Source of the DNA: a virus
DNA length: 24,447 bases
Direction: 5' to 3' (one strand)
Virus record (IMG/VR): IMGVR_UViG_3300035158_000251
Span: 1-24,447 of that record
A model generated the notes under the pieces. It was given only the letters and a program-made list of their open reading frames with translations, had not been told where the DNA came from and searched no databases. This document shows positions 6,184 to 12,520 of the stretch, in pieces. The translations under genes were made by a program, and so were the position numbers. Every line of letters starts with the position of its first letter. Position 1 is the first letter of the stretch.

Positions 6184-6911
6184 GTTCAGCATATGTCTCA
6201 CAATACACTGAGATTTCATCAGTCCGAGCTCTCACTGGAGAGACCATCGATGATGACTCAGACCCGACCAATGAACAGGTCATGCAATGGATTCGAGAGG
6301 TGGAGCAGAACATGGTCTCGAAGGGATACGACACACAGACCTTCACTTCTATAACCATAGATGTTCCTGAAGGAGACCCTGACTATCCACTCGATTTGTT
6401 GCAGAGAGGTCTCATCTATTCTGACAACGTGGTCAGAACTGGACTCGTCTTGGCTCTTCCCCATGAGCCAATCGTGTCAGTGGCGAATGTCCAGAGGAAC
6501 ATTGCTGGCTACACTGAAGACCCAAGCTGGGAAGACCTGACTGAAGGACCAGGTTCGGGAACTCACTTCCTGATTGTGAAGGGAGAGTTCAAGACAGGTC
6601 TCAAAGGCACAGCTCTCTACTTCTATCGAAACGCGCCAAAGACAGGCTATCAGAGACTGAAGCTCGATTACACTTGGGGATATGAACTTCCAGAAGATAT
6701 CCTTCGTGAATACGCAACCATCGTGGTCTCTCTCAAGTTCCTATATGCGAAATACTTGAGGAAGGAACCAGTGTTCGATGTGAATGTTGCAGGAATCAGA
6801 ACAGATCTGAATCCATTCACTGAAGTTCATCAGGCCATGTATGACAGGCTTGAACAAATCAAAGAAGACTACCTTCCAAGTGAGTGGGTAGGAGTCGCAT
6901 TGAAACCATGA
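6180..6911 (+). CDS. Head-tail connector/adaptor protein (predicted)
   Basis: A 243-residue protein. An N-terminal helical part begins near SSVRALTG and contains NEQVMQWIREVEQNMVSKG, as in gp6/gp15-type adaptors that bind the portal ring. A beta-rich insert (about 90-150) follows, then a helical C-terminus (LPEDILREYATIVVSLKFLY ...). The opening phrase 'threading through SVRALTG ... T-D-EQ-V-x-x-W-I' is typical of head-tail connector proteins. Order matches: capsid genes before it, head-closure and tail-terminator genes after. The role is inferred from pattern and synteny. Confidence 0.65.
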   Translation: MSSAYVSQYTEISSVRALTGETIDDDSDPTNEQVMQWIREVEQNMVSKGYDTQTFTSITIDVPEGDPDYPLDLLQRGLIYSDNVVRTGLVLALPHEPIVSVANVQRNIAGYTEDPSWEDLTEGPGSGTHFLIVKGEFKTGLKGTALYFYRNAPKTGYQRLKLDYTWGYELPEDILREYATIVVSLKFLYAKYLRKEPVFDVNVAGIRTDLNPFTEVHQAMYDRLEQIKEDYLPSEWVGVALKP

Positions 6912-6921
6912 GGAAAAATCC

Positions 6922-7290
6922 ATGTCAGCACACAGGTTTGAACAGGTCATTGACAAGATAGGTGAGACTGTAACTATATTGAAGTACACCTCAGGTGCGA
7001 CTGACCAGTTCGGTGATGAGCCAAAGACATGGGAGACCGAGACCACTGAGAAAGCAATCCTTCCTTCTCCAACGACCAAGAACTTTGCTGAGCTCTTCCA
7101 GCTCATGGCAGGTCATCTCACTGAGAGAGACCGTCTTGCCTACTTCAAGACCGACTCGGTTGTTGCGAAGGGGAAGAGAGTCCTCTTGGCATCAGGTGAT
7201 GAATACGAGGTGGATGTTCTCGACACTCCAAGGGTCTTCGACACAGCCATGATGAAGATAGTGAAACTGAGGCAGGTGGAAATGCAATGA
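6922..7290 (+). CDS. Head-closure (stopper) protein, predicted
   Basis: A 122-residue protein with a mostly beta pattern: GETVTILKYTSGATDQFGDE, then a long loop, then KGKRVLLASGDEYEVDVLDT and a final strand MMKIVKLRQVEMQ. This layout (short beta barrel with a loop) fits gp16/FII-type neck proteins that close the head after packaging. It is coupled to the next gene by ATGA. The identification relies on size, strand pattern and position between connector and tail-terminator genes. Confidence 0.55.
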   Translation: MSAHRFEQVIDKIGETVTILKYTSGATDQFGDEPKTWETETTEKAILPSPTTKNFAELFQLMAGHLTERDRLAYFKTDSVVAKGKRVLLASGDEYEVDVLDTPRVFDTAMMKIVKLRQVEMQ

Positions 7291-7760
7291 GCGTTCAGAC
7301 AAATCCCAAAGTCCTAATCAGAACAATCCTCCACAACAACATCGTGGTGAAGGACACCCAGACTCCAACACCTCAAGACATTCCTGGAAGAGTTGTCGTG
7401 TCCTGGTATGATGAGGAACTCATTGGCGAGGATGCTTGGCTCGTGACCATCGGACCAACGATTGCCGCTGGCAACAGACCTCAAGACATTGGTGGAAGCA
7501 CATTCTGGGAAAACAACGTTGTACAAATCGACCTCTGGGTTCCCAACAAGAAAGACTCCACAGCAAACCCTCTCTATTACAAACCCAAGAGAGTCATCCA
7601 TGACCTGAAGGAAGCAGTCAAGGGTCTCTTGCAGGCACAGCTTGTCAATCCTGCGGCTGATGTCAAATACTTGCGGTTAAGCAATTGGAGAGACATTCAC
7701 GACCCAGAACACGATATTTTGAGAGTCTCTGCCCAAGTGACAGTGGAATGGGAAGAATAA
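7287..7760 (+). CDS. Tail-terminator/tail-completion-like protein
   Basis: A 157-residue alpha/beta protein. The ending with HDLKEAVKGLLQ, followed by RLSNWRDIHDPEHDILRVSA and a last strand QVTVEWEE, is like small tail-terminator proteins that cap the tail tube and join it to the head. NNVVQIDLWV is a central strand also expected of that fold. Genes before it are neck genes and the two tail tube genes follow, so the synteny fits. I cannot exclude another neck protein. Confidence 0.55.
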   Translation: MSVQTNPKVLIRTILHNNIVVKDTQTPTPQDIPGRVVVSWYDEELIGEDAWLVTIGPTIAAGNRPQDIGGSTFWENNVVQIDLWVPNKKDSTANPLYYKPKRVIHDLKEAVKGLLQAQLVNPAADVKYLRLSNWRDIHDPEHDILRVSAQVTVEWEE

Positions 7761-7807
7761 ACTAATAAGCAGGAGTCTCCATCCATAGACATAACTGGTG
7801 TATCATC

Positions 7808-8248
7808 ATGTCACTAAAAGGATGGGAAGGCTCTATCAGAGTCGCAACAACCATTGCTAATGTTGAAGGCTCAGGTTCGGATGAAGACCACATCCAAAAC
7901 GTCTCCCCAAATTTCGGGAATTCTCTTGAGTCCATCTATGAGCTGGGTTCACGAGAACCACAGCTGGTCAAAGAAGGAAACATCGAGATTTCCGTAGACA
8001 TAACTGCTTTCTATCAGTCTGACACTCCAACCACATGGACAACTCGTTGTGGTGTTGGAGCTATAGGCGCACTCACTGAATATTACCTCGCAATCTATCC
8101 TGCCAAGTATAGTGGAGGGAATCCTGAGATTAGGTGTCTCGGGAAGTTCGGTGACTGGTCTCTCGACATGTCTCAAGACGGAATGTTGATGGAGAGCATG
8201 ACCTTCACAGGTCGAGTCGTAGCAGTAGGAGCAGCTCCAATCGTATGA
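7808..8248 (+). CDS. Tail tube protein, paralogue A
   Basis: A 146-residue protein beginning MSLKGWEG. It shares, with the gene at 8389, the start, a middle block (LESIYELGSREPQLVKEGNI versus LENVYEIGSREPVEIKEGNI) and the end (GKFGDWSLDMSQDGMLMESM then TFTGR versus GKFGDYSLDMSQDGILMDSI then TFTGR). The 'GSREP ... EGNI-I-S-x-D' block and a terminal beta pattern fit tail tube proteins of long-tailed phages. The position before the chaperones and tape measure is where the tube gene normally lies. This copy lacks the inserted domain of its paralogue, so it may be the basic tube subunit. Confidence 0.72.
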   Translation: MSLKGWEGSIRVATTIANVEGSGSDEDHIQNVSPNFGNSLESIYELGSREPQLVKEGNIEISVDITAFYQSDTPTTWTTRCGVGAIGALTEYYLAIYPAKYSGGNPEIRCLGKFGDWSLDMSQDGMLMESMTFTGRVVAVGAAPIV

Positions 8249-8249
8249 T

Positions 8250-8399
8250 ATGAGGATGCCAGTTTCGAGATGTCCGAATGGCAAATTCAGAATCGGAGAC
8301 GGACCATGCACCTTCTCCACGCGAGCTGCGGCTGAACGAGCTTGGGCGGCATATCGAGCAAAACACGTAGACAAGAAGGAAACGAACAATGAGTCTTAA
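8250..8399 (+). CDS. Small conserved virus protein (49 aa) between the tube genes
   Basis: A 49-residue frame between the two tube paralogues. It starts one base after the previous stop and overlaps the next gene by 11 bases. It contains RCPNGKFRIGDGPCTFSTRA followed by AAERAWAAYRAKH. I recall small phage proteins with the same pattern: a Cys, 'NGKxRIG', a second Cys about 12 residues on, then an Ala-rich helix. They appear near structural genes and have no known role. The two Cys could bind metal or each other. Confidence 0.65.
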   Translation: MRMPVSRCPNGKFRIGDGPCTFSTRAAAERAWAAYRAKHVDKKETNNES

Positions 8400-9054
8400 G
8401 GGTTGGGAAGGAGCCATCAAATACTCCAATCGTATAGTCAATGAGTCAGTGGGTATCGGAGACAACGCTGACACCACATGGGACTTGGACTATCCAGCAG
8501 TCGATGAGCTTGGTGATGTCACAGATGACCCTACAAAAATAGAGGTCTTCCTAGACGGAGTTCAACAGACTCCAACGACTGATTACACATTGGATGGTGA
8601 TGGTGGAGCTGGGTCTGTGGGTGAGATTACATTCGTGGTTGCTCCAGGCAGCTCTGTTGTAATCACAGCGAACTACTATCGCTACCAGGACATTGGTTAT
8701 GTCCAATCCATCAGTCCATCAGTCAGCAACAATCTGGAGAATGTCTATGAGATTGGTTCTCGTGAGCCAGTCGAGATTAAGGAAGGAAACATCGACATCT
8801 CTCTCGACATGACTCGTTGCTTCATTGACTTGTCACTCGTGTCAGTGGTCATTCACAAAGACAGTGATGCAGATGAATGGCTCGCACAGAACGAGTTCGA
8901 TATTGAGGTCTATCCAGCAGGAGACACTGGTGGAAATCCCCTCATGATTATCCGAGGCAAGTTCGGTGACTACTCGCTTGACATGTCTCAGGATGGAATC
9001 CTCATGGACTCCATCACATTCACAGGCAGAACTATCACACTGACCACAGCATAA
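8389..9054 (+). CDS. Tail tube protein, paralogue B with an inserted Ig-like domain
   Basis: A 221-residue relative of the 7808 gene, with about 75 extra residues (roughly 21-97) placed after the shared start MSLKGWEG. The insert runs from VGIGDNADTTWDLDYPA through DVTDDPTKIEVFLDGVQ and YTLDGDGG to PGSSVVITANYYR and looks like an independent beta-sandwich of a type common in phage proteins. A close copy sits in the tail hub gene at 12513. The rest matches the tube core. It could form decorated rings of the tube, or the tube's end. Two tube genes suggest a mixed tube or a specialised terminal ring. Confidence 0.72.
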   Translation: MSLKGWEGAIKYSNRIVNESVGIGDNADTTWDLDYPAVDELGDVTDDPTKIEVFLDGVQQTPTTDYTLDGDGGAGSVGEITFVVAPGSSVVITANYYRYQDIGYVQSISPSVSNNLENVYEIGSREPVEIKEGNIDISLDMTRCFIDLSLVSVVIHKDSDADEWLAQNEFDIEVYPAGDTGGNPLMIIRGKFGDYSLDMSQDGILMDSITFTGRTITLTTA

Positions 9055-9099
9055 TCTGGAGCCATCCTCAAAGGAGGATGAACAGGAGACAGACCTTTG

Positions 9100-9336
9100 A
9101 TGACATATGAGGACAGCGCAATTGACAGTGTGCGAGAGAAAGACCTAGACCTCTGGGTCTCTGGAGCTTTTGTTATGCAACTTTCCCTCAGGAACTTTGT
9201 CAAGATTCGTGACATGATTGAAGACCATCTGGAAGACTTCGATGGTGAGAAAATCATTCATGGCACAGCATCAGGCACAAAGCTCTTCATTGTCAAAGAG
9301 AAGGACTACAAGAAGATACAAACGAGGAACTACTAA
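9100..9336 (+). CDS. Hypothetical protein before the tail chaperones (78 aa)
   Basis: A 78-residue acidic protein from ATG 9100 (a TTG at 9097 is adjacent). AGGAGAC lies about ten bases upstream. Content: a helix-rich start (SAIDSVREKDLDLWVSGAF), SLRNFVKIRDMIEDHLED in the middle and a basic end. The stop overlaps the next start by TAATG. I do not recognise the family. Its place between tail tube and chaperone genes suggests a tail assembly role. A CATCCTC-GAGGATG inverted repeat lies just upstream (9063-9080). Confidence 0.6.
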   Translation: MTYEDSAIDSVREKDLDLWVSGAFVMQLSLRNFVKIRDMIEDHLEDFDGEKIIHGTASGTKLFIVKEKDYKKIQTRNY

Positions 9337-9725
9337 TGAGTAAGAAAACCGAAGCAGAAGAAAAAGAGGAAATCAAAGAGAAGGCTCAGAAGACCATCTT
9401 TGATGCCGAGAAGAAGGAAGTCAAGACACTCGCTGAGATTCTTGAGAAGACCAAGGAGCCGCGAGAGATTTTCATTCCTGCATTGGGTTGTGCAGTCAAG
9501 ATTGGATTCGTTCCAATGAAGAAGTTTGCAAAGCTCATGGCTATCGAGGACAAAGTTCAGATGTCCAATCAGATGGTCTTTGAGATGATGCAGGCGGCTG
9601 ACCCAAGTGTCACCATGGAACAGGTGATGGAACTTCCATTCCAGTTCGTTACAGCCATCGTTGAAGAGATGATGGAAGGGGGAATGGGGTTTCAAAGGGA
9701 CACGAAGCGGCGCAGACCTCAATAG
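9336..9725 (+). CDS. Tail assembly chaperone, upstream (G-like) frame
   Basis: A 129-residue protein with a highly charged N-terminal helix (KKTEAEEKEEIKEKAQK), then PREIFIPALGCAVKIGFVPM, a helical middle and a Glu-rich end. It sits between tail tube and tape measure genes, where tailed phages encode chaperones that coat the tape measure. In lambda and most others, a -1 frameshift near the end of G makes a minor G-T fusion. Here the -1 frame is open from 9665 through the stop of this gene and on to 9880. The synteny and that overlap are the main evidence. Confidence 0.72.
   Translation: MSKKTEAEEKEEIKEKAQKTIFDAEKKEVKTLAEILEKTKEPREIFIPALGCAVKIGFVPMKKFAKLMAIEDKVQMSNQMVFEMMQAADPSVTMEQVMELPFQFVTAIVEEMMEGGMGFQRDTKRRRPQ
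9676..9692 (+). promoter_or_regulatory. Candidate -1 frameshift site of the tail chaperone pair
   Basis: A G-rich stretch holds codons GAA GGG GGA ATG GGG TTT CAA. Possible slips are A-GGG-GGA (A-site re-pairs as GGG) and G-GGG-TTT (P-site GGG re-pairs perfectly). Neither is a classical XXXYYYZ heptamer, so the exact site is uncertain. Confidence 0.4.
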
Positions 9726-9730
9726 GCTGG

Positions 9731-9880
9731 ATGGTCTGGCTAGTCGTTCATGAGTTCCCTCAATACACAATAGAGGACATCATGGAGATGTCCATGGAGC
9801 ACATAGGATTTTTATTGGGAGGCTTAGTTAAGTATCACACTGGAAAGAAGAGTCAGGTGAGAAGACAGTTTGGTCGCTAA
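9731..9880 (+). CDS. Tail assembly chaperone, downstream (T-like) frame
   Basis: A frame in the -1 phase relative to the upstream chaperone gene. It is open from 9665; the first ATG is at 9731, giving 49 residues: WLVVHEFPQYTIEDIMEMS followed by MEHIGFLLGGLVKYH and a basic tail. The pattern of hydrophobic helices and length match the short T domain that is normally made only as a frameshift extension of G. No convincing ribosome site precedes the ATG, so expression as a G-T fusion is more likely than independent initiation. The end overlaps the start region of the next gene. Confidence 0.65.
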   Translation: MVWLVVHEFPQYTIEDIMEMSMEHIGFLLGGLVKYHTGKKSQVRRQFGR

Positions 9881-10253
9881 GAACATGTTCAAGGTCGAGG
9901 CAGTTGGACTCCAATTTCTTGAGCAAGCATTTGACACTCTCTCTGAATCCATGCAGAAGAAGTCAAAACAAGAGATAGGTGATTCAGCAACTGAAGCTGC
10001 TCGCATTGCGAAAATCCTGGTGAGGGTTGATACTGGTTTCCTTCAGTCACAGATTTTTGTCAGAGAGCTTCTAGGATTCAACAAGTTTGAACTGGTCGCC
10101 GCAACTCCATATGCCGAATACGTTGAATATGGCACAAGTCGAATGCCAGCATTCCCATATATTCGACCTGCGATTGAACAAGTTGGAAGGGAACTTCCTC
10201 GCAAGATTCTCAAAGAAGTCATGTCTGATGTCAGGAGAGTTCTACCCAAATGA
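9870..10253 (+). CDS. HK97 gp10-like tail completion protein
   Basis: A 127-residue protein with the hallmark of the HK97 gp10 family: VRVDTGFLQSQI in the first half, then YAEYVEYGTSRMPAFPYIRP and a helical end. The family joins tail and head or acts at the neck of long-tailed phages. Start choice: TTG at 9870 has AGGTGA nine bases before it, and the in-frame ATG at 9885 has no better site, so I keep the TTG. It is joined to the tape measure gene by ATGA. The gene's place after the chaperones rather than before the tube is slightly unusual. Confidence 0.82.
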   Translation: MVAKNMFKVEAVGLQFLEQAFDTLSESMQKKSKQEIGDSATEAARIAKILVRVDTGFLQSQIFVRELLGFNKFELVAATPYAEYVEYGTSRMPAFPYIRPAIEQVGRELPRKILKEVMSDVRRVLPK

Positions 10254-12520
10254 GCGAGAATGCCACAGGAAATGTCAGAGTAGTCCTTCAAGCTGTGGAC
10301 AATGCATCATCCACAATGCAGAAGGTAAAGGTCGGAATGACTCAGCTCTCAGGAGCATTATCTCAACTTGGTGGCGGCTTCGCATCTGTCAACAACATCA
10401 TGCAGGGATTCGCGGCTGGTGGACCGTGGGGAGCTGCCGCAGCTGCTATCGGTGAAATAATCGGGCAGGCTGAGAAGGCAGTCAGAGTTTTCGCTCAGTT
10501 CGAGACCGCAATGGTGGATGTTGCAGCTGCATCAGGAGCATCGGGTGAGGAACTCATCCAGCTCAGGAAAGACCTCCAGGAAGCTGCTATGGCCGCAGGA
10601 GTCGAGTTCGGAGTGGGTGCAACTGAAGCCATGAAAGCAATGGAGTCTCTGGTGAAGGCAGGTCTCGAAGGAGAGGAAGCCATCACAGCACTCAGCGCAG
10701 CTCTCACGATGGCACAGGTAGAGGGAATGGCAACTGCTGAAGCGGCTGACCTCATGGTTGGAATCATGGGAATGTTCCAGATGTCAGCTGAAGAAGCCGC
10801 ACATGCAGTCGATGTGATGGTCAATGCATCAATCGCTGGAATCGCAACATCCAATGAGTTCGCAACTGCCCTGTCATATGTTGGTGGTCGCGCCAACCAG
10901 CTTGGATTCAGTCTGGAAGAGACCACAGCTGCACTTGTCGCCATGAACAACCAAGGTATAGCGGCAACCACAGCAGGTCAGTCATTGAACATGATGATGA
11001 CCCAGATGATTCAGAAGTCTGACACACTTGGGTTCTCACTCTATGATTCACAGGGGAACATGCTGTCCCTCGCAGAGATTTCTGGAAATCTGGTGGACAA
11101 GCTCAACTCATTCTCAACAGAGGCTGAACGAAATGCCTACCTCACTTCAGTATTCGGAGCTCGTGCAGGTCGAGCCGCAGCTGCACTCGCAGGTTTCGGA
11201 GACACAGGAGCAGAAGTGCAAGCCGCATTGGAAGCACTCACTGAGGAGATGGAGGAAGGAGGAACTTCAGCTGACATCCTGGAGCAGAAGCAAGACACAC
11301 TCGCAGCTACAGGAGACCGTCTCGCGGCCATGTTCGAGAATCTCTACATCATGATTGGTGAGATTCTTGCTCCAGTCTTGGAGTGGTTCGCCAACTTCAT
11401 CGAGCAATACATCATTCCGTTCATTGAGGACATCATTCCTCCAATCGCGGCAGTGGTCAATGCCTTCCTGACATTCATCGACACCATCTGGAAGCTTGGA
11501 CAAATCATTGCTCACTACCTCAAGCCAATCATCGATGGAATCATGGCATTCCTCGGACCACTCATCGAAGCCATCAAAGCTGTTGTCGAGGCAGTCATGT
11601 TCCTCTTCGGAATCCTGGTGGAAGCTGTGAACACAGCCTATGATGAGATTACTCAGACCAATGATGCCATTGTCGATGACATGGAAGACACAGCTGACGA
11701 AATCAATGAGATTTCTGAGGAGGAGCAAGCTGAATATGACCGACTCGCGGCAATGTATCAGGAATATGCTGACTCACGCATGGGTGTGAATGACCAGATT
11801 GTCGAAGACACTGAGGAGACCGTGGATGCTGTCACTGATGCATTCAACAACATGGACCAGACAGTCGTTGGTTCCATGGAGCAGATGGCGGCAAATGCCA
11901 CAGCGGCAATCCAGCAGGGTCTCGTTGGAGACGCTCAGGATGCAATCCATGACTTTGTTGAGTGTTCGACCACCAAGCAACAAGAGATGGTGGAGGACAT
12001 CGATGGCTACTTGGAAGACATGCGAGAGCAATATCGTGAGAACATGATTGAGATTCGCAGACTCCAAGATGCAGGAATGCACCGAGAAGCAGAGCTCCTC
12101 ATGAAGCACAACAACGAGCTCACTCGTAAGATGGACCAGCTTCTCATCTGGCGAGACATGATTCTTCAACAGCAATGGGACTCGACAACTGATGCAGTCA
12201 GGCAGGCACTCATGGACCAATATGGTCTCTATGAGCAATACTACTCAGACCTGACTGGATTGGATGAAGAGTTCTTCCCAGACCCTGTTGAGCCTATCAT
12301 CGACCCAATCAGAGAACTTCCATTCGATGAGATTGACCCGATTAGATTCCCACAGCCAGACCCAATCACCATTGCTCCAACAGTCGGGAATGTTCAGCTA
12401 GACTTCCATGAGCCAGTGGACATGATTGATGCTCGAAGGATTGCTGAGGATGTCTATTCGGAGCTTCAGAAGATTCAGGAAGAACAACAGAGACAGAGAG
12501 GTTATCAGAGAAATGTCTAA
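10250..12520 (+). CDS. Tape measure protein (TP901-type)
   Basis: A 756-residue protein. The N-terminal ~330 residues match the TP901/PhageMin_Tail core: AQFETAMVDVAAASGASGEE, an Ala-rich helical stretch, GGRANQLGFSLEETTAAL, AAGQSLN, and an ERNAYLTSVFGARAGRAAAAL end. This is followed by a long hydrophobic region (about 350-470) with several possible membrane helices, then a charged helical tail to residue 690 and a Pro/Asp-rich end. Such proteins set tail length and may help the DNA cross the membrane; the hydrophobic centre fits. The stop overlaps the hub gene by eight bases. Confidence 0.92.
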   Translation: MSENATGNVRVVLQAVDNASSTMQKVKVGMTQLSGALSQLGGGFASVNNIMQGFAAGGPWGAAAAAIGEIIGQAEKAVRVFAQFETAMVDVAAASGASGEELIQLRKDLQEAAMAAGVEFGVGATEAMKAMESLVKAGLEGEEAITALSAALTMAQVEGMATAEAADLMVGIMGMFQMSAEEAAHAVDVMVNASIAGIATSNEFATALSYVGGRANQLGFSLEETTAALVAMNNQGIAATTAGQSLNMMMTQMIQKSDTLGFSLYDSQGNMLSLAEISGNLVDKLNSFSTEAERNAYLTSVFGARAGRAAAALAGFGDTGAEVQAALEALTEEMEEGGTSADILEQKQDTLAATGDRLAAMFENLYIMIGEILAPVLEWFANFIEQYIIPFIEDIIPPIAAVVNAFLTFIDTIWKLGQIIAHYLKPIIDGIMAFLGPLIEAIKAVVEAVMFLFGILVEAVNTAYDEITQTNDAIVDDMEDTADEINEISEEEQAEYDRLAAMYQEYADSRMGVNDQIVEDTEETVDAVTDAFNNMDQTVVGSMEQMAANATAAIQQGLVGDAQDAIHDFVECSTTKQQEMVEDIDGYLEDMREQYRENMIEIRRLQDAGMHREAELLMKHNNELTRKMDQLLIWRDMILQQQWDSTTDAVRQALMDQYGLYEQYYSDLTGLDEEFFPDPVEPIIDPIRELPFDEIDPIRFPQPDPITIAPTVGNVQLDFHEPVDMIDARRIAEDVYSELQKIQEEQQRQRGYQRNV

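Noticed and set aside
9063-9080. Inverted repeat CATCCTC...GAGGATG as a terminator
   Set aside because: No T tract follows and it lies only 20 bases before the next start; I mention it only as a possible ribosome-site hairpin.
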